This document shows positions 46,394 through 54,661 of a stretch of DNA of 64,000 nt, one piece after another. This stretch comes from Paracoccus sp. MKU1 (GTDB taxonomy: Bacteria > Pseudomonadota > Alphaproteobacteria > Rhodobacterales > Rhodobacteraceae), in assembly GCF_001447385.1 (NCBI RefSeq), contig NZ_LLWQ01000220.1, positions 124,001 through 188,000 of the forward strand, written 5' to 3'. Position 1 is the stretch's first letter, and each line of letters begins with the position of its first letter. A program made the position numbers and the translations under genes. The notes beneath the pieces are model-generated. The model did not search any database and was not told the origin of the DNA. It saw only the letters and a list, made by a program, of their open reading frames with translations.

Positions 46394-47473
46394 ATGGAAA
46401 AGGCGAATACAGACACGGCCGAGGTTCTGATCGACTGCCAGTCGGTATGGAAGGTCTTCGGCGACCGCAGCGGCGAGGCGATCCGCGCCATCACGGAACG
46501 CGGCCTGTCCAAGCAGCAGGTCCTGCAAGACTACAATTGCGTCGTCGGCGTTTCGGATGCCACGCTGCAAGTGCGCCGCGGCGAGATCTTCTGCATCATG
46601 GGCCTGTCGGGCAGCGGCAAGTCCACGCTGATCCGGCTGCTCAATCGGCTGATCGAGCCGAGCCTGGGCAAGGTCCTGGTCAAGGGCCAGGACATCGCCA
46701 CGCTGGACGCCGCCGCCCTGCGCCAGATGCGGGCGCGCCATATCGGCATGGTGTTCCAGTCCGTCGCCCTGCTGCCGCAGCGCACGGTGCTGGAAAATGC
46801 CGCCTTCGGCCTCGAGGTGCAGGGCGTGTCGCGCGACGAGCGCAACCGCGCCGCCGAGGCGGCGCTGGCCAAGGTGGGGCTGTCGGACTGGACGGCGCGC
46901 TATCCCTCGGAACTCTCGGGCGGCATGCAGCAGCGCGTCGGGCTGGCGCGCGCCCTGACCTCGGACCCCGAGATCATCCTGATGGACGAGCCGTTTTCCG
47001 CGCTCGACCCGCTGATCCGCCGCCAGTTGCAGGACGAGTTCCGGCAGCTGACCAAGGATCTCGGCAAGTCGGCGGTGTTCATCACCCATGACCTCGACGA
47101 GGCGATCCGCATCGGCGACCGCATCGCCATCATGAAGGACGGCGTCATCATCCAGACCGGCACCGCCGAGGAGATCGTGATGGACCCGGCCGACCAATAT
47201 GTCGCGGATTTCGTCGCCGGCATCTCGCGGCTGCATCTGATCAAGGCGCATTCGGTGATGATCCCGGCCGCCGAATGGCAGGGTGCGGTGGACGGCTTGC
47301 CGCGCTGCTCGCCCGAGGCCGATATCGACGCGCTGATCGGCCAGATCACCGAGACCGGCAGCGACGCCGTCGCCATCGCCGAGGGCGATGCGGTGGTCGG
47401 CATCGTCACCATCCGCAACCTGCTGTCGGGCGTGCGCGGCGATGCCGCCCCCGCGCCCGCCGCGGCGGCTTGA
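46394..47473 (+). CDS. Betaine/proline-type ABC importer, ATPase subunit (ProV/OpuAA-like)
   Basis: 359 residues. Walker A MGLSGSGKST, Q-loop FQSVALLPQRTV, signature LSGGMQQRVGLARAL, Walker B IILMDEPFSALDP and HDLDEAIRIGDR. The N-terminal 45 residues precede the ABC core, and residues from about 280 are a reduced C-terminal regulatory part resembling a degraded CBS region. Drives import with the two permeases that follow. Starts 75 nt after the binding-protein stop. Confidence 0.92.
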   Translation: MEKANTDTAEVLIDCQSVWKVFGDRSGEAIRAITERGLSKQQVLQDYNCVVGVSDATLQVRRGEIFCIMGLSGSGKSTLIRLLNRLIEPSLGKVLVKGQDIATLDAAALRQMRARHIGMVFQSVALLPQRTVLENAAFGLEVQGVSRDERNRAAEAALAKVGLSDWTARYPSELSGGMQQRVGLARALTSDPEIILMDEPFSALDPLIRRQLQDEFRQLTKDLGKSAVFITHDLDEAIRIGDRIAIMKDGVIIQTGTAEEIVMDPADQYVADFVAGISRLHLIKAHSVMIPAAEWQGAVDGLPRCSPEADIDALIGQITETGSDAVAIAEGDAVVGIVTIRNLLSGVRGDAAPAPAAAA

Positions 47474-47485
47474 GGGGGCCGGCCG

Positions 47486-48334
47486 ATGGAGATGTCCGCC
47501 CTCATCGCCCGTTTCGACGCAATGGTCGACAACGCGCTGTTCTGGCTTTCCGATCACGCCGCCTTCCTGTTCGACTTCTTCCGCATCGTGCTGGAGGGGC
47601 TCTATGACGGGGCGCTGTGGCTTCTGGAGCAGCCGCCCTTCTATGTCGTGGCGCTGCTCGCCGGGCTCCTGGGCTGGCGCATCGTCGGCCGGGGCTTCGG
47701 CCTGGGCATCGCAGCGGCGCTGCTGGCCTGCGCCGCCATGGGGCTGTGGCCCGAAACCATGGAGACGCTGGCGCTGGTCATCGCCGCCAGCATCATCGCG
47801 CTGGCGATCAGCCTGCCCTTGGGCGTGCTGGCCGGGCTGATGCCGCGGCTCGACCGGGCGCTGACCCCGGTGCTGGACCTGATCCAGACCCTGCCGCCCT
47901 ATATCTACCTGCTGCCGGCCATCGCGCTCTTGGGCTACGGGCCGGCGACGGCGCTGGTCGCCACGGTGATCGTCGCCATGCCGCCGGCGATCCGGCTGAC
48001 CGCGCTCGGCATCCGCCAGACCCCGCGCGAGTTCATCGAGCTGGGCCAGGCGACCGGCGTGACGCCGGCGCAGATGTTCTGGAAGATCCGGCTGCCCTTT
48101 GCCGTGCCCTCGATCATGGCCGGCATCAACCAGAGCCTGATGATGGCCTTCGGCATGGTGGTCATCGCCGGCATCGTCGGCTCGGGCGGGCTGGGCGAGA
48201 CCATCTACGGCGCCATCCGCACGCTGGACATCGCCACCTCGATCGACGCCTCGATCGCCATCGTCATCCTGACCATGATGCTGGACCGCCTGACCCAGGG
48301 CGCCGCCCGGCCCCGCAACGGAGCACGGACATGA
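47486..48334 (+). CDS. Betaine/proline-type ABC importer, permease 1 (ProW-like)
   Basis: 282-residue membrane protein. BPD-transport coupling region RLTALGIRQTPREFIELGQATGVTPAQMFWKIRLPFA, then GINQSLMMAFGMVVIAGIVGSGGLG, the ProW-type hallmark. About seven helices. Starts 12 nt after the ATPase gene and its stop overlaps the second permease (ATGA). Confidence 0.9.
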   Translation: MEMSALIARFDAMVDNALFWLSDHAAFLFDFFRIVLEGLYDGALWLLEQPPFYVVALLAGLLGWRIVGRGFGLGIAAALLACAAMGLWPETMETLALVIAASIIALAISLPLGVLAGLMPRLDRALTPVLDLIQTLPPYIYLLPAIALLGYGPATALVATVIVAMPPAIRLTALGIRQTPREFIELGQATGVTPAQMFWKIRLPFAVPSIMAGINQSLMMAFGMVVIAGIVGSGGLGETIYGAIRTLDIATSIDASIAIVILTMMLDRLTQGAARPRNGART

Positions 48335-49167
48335 GCCTGCCGACCGAATTCTCTCCCGGGGCCTTCCTGGCGCCCGCCATCGACTGGCTGAACGCCAATT
48401 TCCACCCGATCTTCGCGCTGATCACCCGGGTGATCGAGGCGGTGCTGGGCGCCATCGAGGGCGCGCTGCTGGCGCTGCCGCCCTTTGCGCTGATCGGGCT
48501 TGCCGTGCTGGCGGCGCTGGTCGCCATCAACCTGCGCGCGGCGATCCTGGCCGGCTGTTGCCTGGGCTTCTGCTGGCTCAGCGGGCTGTGGACCGGCTCG
48601 ATGCAGACCATCGCGCTGGTGGCGGTCGCGGTGGCGATCTCGGTCGCCATCGCCTTCCCGCTGGGCATCCTGGCGGCGCGCCGCCCCGCCATCGAGGCGG
48701 CGCTGCGTCCGGTGCTGGACATCATGCAGACCGTGCCGCCCTGGGTCTATCTGATCCCGGCGGTGATGATCTTCAGCCTCGGGCGGGTGCCGGCGATCAT
48801 CGCCACCATCGTCTACGGCATCCCGCCGATGCTGCGGCTGACCACGCTGGCCTTTCGCGGCGTGCCCAAGGATCTCAAGGAACTGGGCCAGGCCATCGGC
48901 GCCAAGCCCCGCACCATCCTGTGGAAGATCGAGTTTCCGGCGGCCACGCCCACGCTGCTGGTCGGCCTGAACCAGTGCATCCTGCTGTCGCTGGCCATGG
49001 TGGTGCTGGCGGGCCTGGTCGGCGCCGGCGGCCTGGGGGCCGAGGTCACGCGCGGCCTGACCCGCATGGAAATGGGCCTCGGCCTGCGCGCCGGCCTCGC
49101 CATCGTCGCCGTCGCACTGCTGCTCGACAGGGTGTCGAGGGGCGCGCTGGAGAAAGGCCGGCGCTAG
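48331..49167 (+). CDS. Betaine/proline-type ABC importer, permease 2 (ProW-like)
   Basis: 278 residues. Coupling region RLTTLAFRGVPKDLKELGQAIGAKPRTILWKIEFPAA and GLNQCILLSLAMVVLAGLVGAGGLG parallel those of the first permease, so the importer uses two different permeases. The N-terminal third has two to three helices before the core. Last gene of the importer; followed by 206 nt without a gene. Confidence 0.9.
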   Translation: MSLPTEFSPGAFLAPAIDWLNANFHPIFALITRVIEAVLGAIEGALLALPPFALIGLAVLAALVAINLRAAILAGCCLGFCWLSGLWTGSMQTIALVAVAVAISVAIAFPLGILAARRPAIEAALRPVLDIMQTVPPWVYLIPAVMIFSLGRVPAIIATIVYGIPPMLRLTTLAFRGVPKDLKELGQAIGAKPRTILWKIEFPAATPTLLVGLNQCILLSLAMVVLAGLVGAGGLGAEVTRGLTRMEMGLGLRAGLAIVAVALLLDRVSRGALEKGRR

Positions 49168-49373
49168 CGGCGCCCCAGCGCCGCCGGCTGAAAGGCGGCG
49201 CGCCGATGCGATCAGGGCCGGGCGGGGCAGACGATCCTGCCCGGCCCGGCCTCCGCGGCTGCGGCGACCTCCGGCATGGGCTGGCCGGATAGCCGCCGGC
49301 GCGGGCGGCAAAGGCTTGCAACTTCCGCGATGATGCTTTCCCTTCTTGCCGGAGCTGCAAGAGGAGATAGACC

Positions 49374-50939
49374 ATGAGCCCGCTTGCCCGACGCCTGGCC
49401 GCCGGCACCGCCCTTTCGCTGGCCCTGGCCGGCGCTCCGCAGGCCCAGCCCGCACCGGTGACGAACAGCATCCTTTCCCCCGCCAATATCGCGGCGGGGC
49501 TGGTGCGCGGCGCGGTCTCCTACGCGCGGATGGTGGCCGATATCCGCTATGGCGGGCTGGACATCGACGGGCCGCGCGGCGGGCTGATCCTGCGCGACCT
49601 GCACATCGCCGGGCTCGGCAAGCACGAAAACTGCCGCATTTCGCTGGGTCGGTTGCAGGTGTCCGGGCTCAGCCTCTGGGGCGACGAGGAATCGCAGATG
49701 CGCTTCGACGCCTCGGACCTGACGATCGCCAACAACTGCTTCGGCGCCAATGCCGCGATGATCGGCGTGGTCACCGGCGGCCACAGCATCCCCCTGGCCA
49801 CGCTGTCGGTCGATCTGCGGCAATCCTCGGGCAGCGGCGCGCTGACCGCCGATATCGAGGCGATCAGCCCCGGTATCGCCCGCATCGAGGCCAGCGCGAA
49901 TTTCGATTACGTCTCATTGTTCTCGCCCGACTTCTTCGAGAAGGTATCGGCAGCAAGCCGGACCGAGGACGGAGAGAGCGAGGAGGGCGATCCCGCCGCG
50001 GGTGCCAGTGAAACCCCGCAGATCGGCCTGCGCGGCACGCTGCGGGCCGCGCATCTGTCGGCCGAGAACCTGGGCGTCTGGGAACGGCTGAAGCCGCTCC
50101 TGCCGCCCGAGGCGGCCAGTCCCGAGGCCTTGCAGGCGCTGCTGACCGCCGAGCCGGGCAGCGCCCTGCACCAGACCCAGCAAGGGCTGGTGCGCACGCT
50201 GCGGACCTTCATGGCCGGGCCGGGCCGCGTCACCGCCGAGATCCGCCCGGCCGAGCCGGTCACCTTCGACACCACGCTTTGGGCCGGGCCCGAGGATGCG
50301 GCGGCGCAGTTCCGGCCGCGCTTCTCGAACGCGCTGCCGACGCCGCCCGTGGCGCTGATCGCCGATCCGGGGGACCGGTCGGATGCCCGCGCGCTGGGTC
50401 TGGCGCTGGCCGAGGGGCGCGGGGTCCCGCAGAATACCCGCCGCGCCGTCGCGCTGCTGACGCCCTTGCAGGAGGATGCCGAGGTGGCACTGGCCCTTGC
50501 CCGGCTGACGACCGGCACCGATCCCGCCGCGGCCTATGGCCATGCGCTGCGGGCGGCGGCGCAGGGGGCGGCGGGCGCGGCGGCGACGCTCGACCGGATC
50601 GAGTCGCGGCTGGCCACCGCCGACCTGCTGGCGGCGCAGCGCCCGGCCGAAGCCGATCTGCCCGAGGCCAGCTTTGCCTCGCCCGTCGCGCTGCGCGATG
50701 CGGCGCTGGCCCATGAGCAGGGCGAGGGCGCGCCCCGCAGCTACGCGCTGGCCTGGCGGCTGGCCGCCTCGGCCGCGGCGGCGGGCGATGGTCCGGCGCG
50801 GGCGCTGATGGCGCGGCTGGATGCCCGGTTCGGTGCCGATCCGGCCTGGGTCGAGGCCCGCGACAAGGCGGCGGATCTGGCGCTGGACGATTGGACGCGG
50901 CTGGATCTGCCGCGCCGCCTGGCCGGGGATCGGCCATGA
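49374..50939 (+). CDS. Secreted protein with Sel1/TPR-like C-terminal part, unidentified
   Basis: 521 residues. Signal peptide of about 25 residues ending AQPAP-like. Residues 40-190 look like a beta-rich domain (VADIRYGGLDIDGPRGGLILRDLHI). Residues from about 335 are helical Ala-rich repeats such as ALGLALAEGRGVPQNTRRAVALLTPLQED and LAHEQGEGAPRSYALAWRLAASAAAAGDGPAR, which resemble Sel1 repeats. It is translationally coupled to the next gene (ATGA overlap), so the pair acts together in the periplasm. I do not recognise the family. Confidence 0.7.
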   Translation: MSPLARRLAAGTALSLALAGAPQAQPAPVTNSILSPANIAAGLVRGAVSYARMVADIRYGGLDIDGPRGGLILRDLHIAGLGKHENCRISLGRLQVSGLSLWGDEESQMRFDASDLTIANNCFGANAAMIGVVTGGHSIPLATLSVDLRQSSGSGALTADIEAISPGIARIEASANFDYVSLFSPDFFEKVSAASRTEDGESEEGDPAAGASETPQIGLRGTLRAAHLSAENLGVWERLKPLLPPEAASPEALQALLTAEPGSALHQTQQGLVRTLRTFMAGPGRVTAEIRPAEPVTFDTTLWAGPEDAAAQFRPRFSNALPTPPVALIADPGDRSDARALGLALAEGRGVPQNTRRAVALLTPLQEDAEVALALARLTTGTDPAAAYGHALRAAAQGAAGAAATLDRIESRLATADLLAAQRPAEADLPEASFASPVALRDAALAHEQGEGAPRSYALAWRLAASAAAAGDGPARALMARLDARFGADPAWVEARDKAADLALDDWTRLDLPRRLAGDRP

Positions 50940-52171
50940 GACGGCTGGCCGTTCCGCTGACCCTCGCCCTGACCGCGCTGCCGGCCCAGGCCCGGCCCGA
51001 GGCGCCGCCGGTCGAGCCCTCGGCCCTGTCGCGGGAAATCGCGGGCAAGGGCATCGCGCCGGTGCTGGAGCGGCTGCACGCAGTGGACAAACCGGCGCCC
51101 GAGGAGCGGTTCGCCATCGCCGGGCTGGAATTCCTGGGCGCGGTCGAGGCGGCCTGGCAGTGGCGCATGACCTATGGCATCGCCCCCTTCGGCGCCGCGC
51201 TGTTCGGCTTTGCCACCGAACTGCCCCCGACCGTGACGCCGCAACCGATGCCGCCCGAGGCGCTGGCCGAGCAGGCCGAGGCCACGCTGGCTGCGATGGC
51301 GCGCAGCCGCGCCGCGCTGGACGGGCTGGCCGGGGAGGAGGATTTCGGACTGGCGATCTCGCTGGGCGATCTGTGGTTCGACCTTGATGCCGATGGCCGG
51401 CGCAGCCCGGGCGAGGGCGCGGCGGAACTGCTGGACGGCATGGTCTGGTCCAGCGTCCCGGCCCTCGACCCCGAAACCGGCGAGCCGGTGTCGCCCGCGC
51501 TGCCGGTGATCCGCTTCGACCGGGCCGATGCGGCCTGGCTGTCGGCCTATACGCATCTGGTCTCGGGCACGGCCGAGTTGCTGCTGGCCTTCGATCCGAC
51601 GCCGAGCCTGCGCAAGGTCTTTGCGACGCGGGCCCGGATCGACGAAAGCCGCCGGGCCGGGGGCGAGGGTGCGCTGCCGCCGATGATGGACGAGATCATC
51701 GACCCGCTGGCCGTCGCCATCGACATGCTGCGCAACCAACCCGATGCCGGGCGCACCCGCGCCGTCCGCAGGCATTGGCAGCAGACCATAACCGAGAACC
51801 GCCGCTTCTGGACGCTGGTCGGGCAGGAAACCGACAATGCCGGCGAATGGATTCCCAACGACCGTCAGGTCTCGGCCACCGGCATCACTTTCCCGCCCGG
51901 CACCGGCACGGCCTGGCAGGCGGTGCTGGCCGATGGCGAGGCGCTGCTGGCCGGCGAACGCAGCATCCCGTTCTGGCGCGGGCCGCTGGGGATCGATCTG
52001 GCCGCCTGGCTGGAGAACCCCGCGCCGCTGCCGCTCGACGGGGTGATCCAGGGCTGGGCGCTCGCGGATTACTTCTCGGACGCACCGCCGGTCAGCCCGG
52101 AAAACTTCCGGCGCTTCTCGGACATGCTGCTGGAGACCGGGCCGTTCCTGGCCATGGTCATGCTGAACTGA
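50936..52171 (+). CDS. Secreted protein of unknown function, coupled to the Sel1-like gene
   Basis: 411 residues with a signal peptide ending AQA, so exported. The sequence is acidic and helix-rich with WRMTYGIAPFGAALFGFATELPP, ISLGDLWFDLDADGRRSPGE (an EF-hand-like DLDADG stretch), HLVSGTAELLLAFDPTPSLRKV and a Trp-rich C-terminal part WIPNDRQVSATG. No family recognised. Overlap of 4 nt with the upstream gene; converges with the pseudo-caspase gene, 3 nt away. Confidence 0.65.
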   Translation: MRRLAVPLTLALTALPAQARPEAPPVEPSALSREIAGKGIAPVLERLHAVDKPAPEERFAIAGLEFLGAVEAAWQWRMTYGIAPFGAALFGFATELPPTVTPQPMPPEALAEQAEATLAAMARSRAALDGLAGEEDFGLAISLGDLWFDLDADGRRSPGEGAAELLDGMVWSSVPALDPETGEPVSPALPVIRFDRADAAWLSAYTHLVSGTAELLLAFDPTPSLRKVFATRARIDESRRAGGEGALPPMMDEIIDPLAVAIDMLRNQPDAGRTRAVRRHWQQTITENRRFWTLVGQETDNAGEWIPNDRQVSATGITFPPGTGTAWQAVLADGEALLAGERSIPFWRGPLGIDLAAWLENPAPLPLDGVIQGWALADYFSDAPPVSPENFRRFSDMLLETGPFLAMVMLN

Positions 52172-52174
52172 CGG

Positions 52175-53794
52175 CTACTTCACCAGCTCGCGGATGATCG
52201 TGTCCAGCCCGATCACGCCATTGCCGATCTGGCCCTGGTTGATCAGCCGGTTGCGGCGCTGGCGGGCCTGTTCGGCATGTTCGCCGCGCGGCCAGGTCTG
52301 AAGGTATTGCGTATAGGCCTGCACGGTATCCGCTTGCCGCGCCCGTGCCCAGGCCCGATCCTCGCGCTCGTCGCGCGGCAGATCCCTGTCGGCCGCCGCC
52401 AGCCGCTGCCGCGCAGTCTGCGCATAGATGCCGTCGGGATAGCGGTCCAGATAGGCGCGCAGGTTGCGTGTGCCGCCCTGGGCGCCGGTCTGCTGCCAAT
52501 AGGCGCGGTCCTGCTGGTCGCGGCTGGGCGCCACCGCCCCGGCCTGCGCCCGCAGCGTGCCCAGCTGCGCCGAGGTCAGATAGCCCGTCACGGCATAGCC
52601 GTTGCGCTGCTGCCAGCCGCGGATGGCCGAGCGCGAGCGCGAGCCGAAGATCCCGTCGGCGCCGCCGGTCGAATAGCCAAGCGCGTTCAGCCGGCGCTGG
52701 ATCGCCACGCGGTCGCCGCGCGACAGGTTCAGCCGGTTCTCGGTCAGTTCGGCCTGCGAGACCTGGCGCGGCGGGGTGACCTGGCGCGGCTGCTGGATCT
52801 CGGGCTCGCGCGGCTGCACCGGTGCGGGCGCGGGGACAGGGGCGGGGGCGGGCGGGCGCAGCTCGGTCAGCCGCCGTTGCGCGGCCTCGGCGAACTCGCC
52901 CCGGGGATAGCGCGCCAGATAATCCTCATAGGCCGCGACGGTATTCGCCGCCGCCGCCTCTGCCCAAAGATCGCGGTCGCTCTGCGTCGCCCCCAGCGCA
53001 TCCAGCCGCGCCTTGGCGGCGGCCGAGTAGATGCCGCTGGGATAGCGGTCGAGATAGCCGCGATAGGCTTCGGCGGTGTCCTCGGCCGCCGCCTGGGCCC
53101 AAAGATCGCGATCCTCGTCCAGCGGGCCGGCAGGGCGGTCGGCCTGGGCCTGGGCCGCGACCAGCACCAGTTCCGCATCGCCGCCTTCGGCCATGGCCAG
53201 CCGGTCGTCGGCGCCGACCACGTCCCCGACCGATGTGCCGGGCCGCAGCAGCGCCGCCGCCGCGGCGCTGGTCGCCACCGGCGGACCCGAGATCACCGTC
53301 ACCCCTTCGGGCGGGGTCAGCGGACCGATGCCGTTCTCCAGCCCCGCCGCATGTTCCATCTCGGCCTCGTCCGAGCCAAGCAGCAGCACCGCGCCCGGCT
53401 GCGCCTGCTTCATCAGGTCCAGCACCATGGACAGCGGCACGCCTTGCGAGCCGGCGCCGACCAGATCCGGCTTGTCGGCATCGGTGCCCATATACCAGGT
53501 ATCGCTGCCGCCATGCAGGAAGCGGCCGTTCAGCAGCACGATCCGCGCGCCGGGGGAATCGTCGGGCCGCAGCAGGTCGGCCAGCGCCTGCCGCACGTCC
53601 TTGACCGCCAGATCGGCGCCGGCCACGGTGCGGAACCCGGCCGCCTTCATCGCCTCGGAGGCGGCGCTGGCATCGGCATCGGCCAGTTCCGGCGCGTTCT
53701 GATAGCGCGCATTGGCGATCACCACGCCGCGGTTCTCGGCAAATGCCGGGCCCGCCGCGACCAGGGCGGCCAGAAGAAGGGACAGGTGACGCAT
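52175..53794 (-). CDS. Secreted caspase-fold pseudoprotease with repeats and peptidoglycan-binding domain
   Basis: 539 residues, signal peptide 1-19. Residues 21-155 follow the peptidase C14 pattern (GVVIANARYQNAPELADA, AAGFRTVAGADL), but the usual His motif (AGHG) is NGRF at 89-92 and the usual DACR Cys motif is GSDE at about 140-143, so both catalytic residues are absent. Four related repeats of about 40 residues (226-267, 271-311, 427-466, 477-516) share DRDLWAQAAAEDTAEAYRGY-like text. A PG_binding_1-like domain covers about 355-415 (RLNALGYSTGGADGIFG). Probably a periplasmic scaffold or binding protein. AAGGAG precedes ATG 53794. Confidence 0.8.
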   Translation of the reverse strand: MRHLSLLLAALVAAGPAFAENRGVVIANARYQNAPELADADASAASEAMKAAGFRTVAGADLAVKDVRQALADLLRPDDSPGARIVLLNGRFLHGGSDTWYMGTDADKPDLVGAGSQGVPLSMVLDLMKQAQPGAVLLLGSDEAEMEHAAGLENGIGPLTPPEGVTVISGPPVATSAAAAALLRPGTSVGDVVGADDRLAMAEGGDAELVLVAAQAQADRPAGPLDEDRDLWAQAAAEDTAEAYRGYLDRYPSGIYSAAAKARLDALGATQSDRDLWAEAAAANTVAAYEDYLARYPRGEFAEAAQRRLTELRPPAPAPVPAPAPVQPREPEIQQPRQVTPPRQVSQAELTENRLNLSRGDRVAIQRRLNALGYSTGGADGIFGSRSRSAIRGWQQRNGYAVTGYLTSAQLGTLRAQAGAVAPSRDQQDRAYWQQTGAQGGTRNLRAYLDRYPDGIYAQTARQRLAAADRDLPRDEREDRAWARARQADTVQAYTQYLQTWPRGEHAEQARQRRNRLINQGQIGNGVIGLDTIIRELVK

Positions 53795-53970
53795 GGCTTT
53801 CTCCTTCATCGGCGATGCTTCCTGCGCATAAGCGCCGGGCAGGGGGAATCGTTCCCCCGGTTACCGGCGGCGCCCGGACCTCACAAGCCGGGCGGGGACA
53901 CATGGGCGCGAGGATTGCGTGTTCTCGGCGGGGCTTTGCCGAAGCGGGGCCGGGCACGAGGGCCCGAACG

Positions 53971-54522
53971 TCAATAGATCGGCGGCGACACGATCCAGAT
54001 CACCTCGGCCGGCTCGTTGCCGGGGTTTTCCCAGGCATAGGACGCGCCAGTGAACTGGAAGCTGTCGCCGGAGCCGAGCTCGAAGCGGCGGCCGTCGATA
54101 TGCAGCACCAGCCGGCCCGCGATCACCACGCCGCCATCCTCCTTCTCGCGCGCGGGCCTGATGCCCTGGCTTTTCGAGCCGGGCGCAAAGACCGAGCGGA
54201 TCATCTCGAACCCGCCGGTCAGCCCGGGCGAAAGCAGCTCCTCGGCCAGGCCGGTGCCGGGCGAGCCGATGCGGCTGCGATCGGCGGCGCGCACGATCAG
54301 CCCTTGCTCCTCGGGCTGGCGCGCGGCCGAGCGGAAAAAGAAGCTGATGTTCAGGTCGAAAAGCCGCGCGATCCGGCCAAGGTCTTGGACCGAGGGCGCG
54401 GTCACGCCGCGCTCGACCTGGCTCAGCCAGCCGACCGAACGGTCCAGCGCCGCAGCGCAATCCGCGATGGTCATGCCGCGCGCCTTGCGCAAAGCCCTGA
54501 TGTCCTGGCCGATCCTGTCCAT
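53971..54522 (-). CDS. XRE family regulator with C-terminal cupin domain
   Basis: 183 residues. N-terminal HTH 1-65 with RALRKARGMTIADCAAALDRS and QVERGVTAPSVQDLGRIARLF; C-terminal cupin 2 domain with VVIAGRLVLHIDGRRFEL, SGDSFQFTG and NPGNEPAEVIWIVSPPIY. Such regulators sense small amino-acid-like ligands. Divergent from the sarcosine/dimethylglycine dehydrogenase-type gene and probably its regulator, through the palindrome at 54592-54621. Confidence 0.88.
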   Translation of the reverse strand: MDRIGQDIRALRKARGMTIADCAAALDRSVGWLSQVERGVTAPSVQDLGRIARLFDLNISFFFRSAARQPEEQGLIVRAADRSRIGSPGTGLAEELLSPGLTGGFEMIRSVFAPGSKSQGIRPAREKEDGGVVIAGRLVLHIDGRRFELGSGDSFQFTGASYAWENPGNEPAEVIWIVSPPIY

Positions 54523-54591
54523 GCTGCCCTTGCTAGGGGATGGGCGGCGATTTGACCAGCAGAATGACGCATTAGGGAAATCTCATCATAA

Positions 54592-54621
54592 AAATGAAAA
54601 AATATATTTGAATTTTCATTT
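54592..54621. promoter_or_regulatory. Inverted repeat between XRE-cupin gene and dehydrogenase gene
   Basis: AAATGAAAA (54592-54600) and TTTTCATTT (54613-54621) mirror exactly across 12 bases in an AT-rich stretch, 40 nt before the dehydrogenase start. A likely operator for the XRE-cupin protein, overlapping promoter elements. Confidence 0.5.
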
Positions 54622-54661
54622 CACCATGGCAGGGTATGGCCAGAATTCGCTCCAGCCACGG

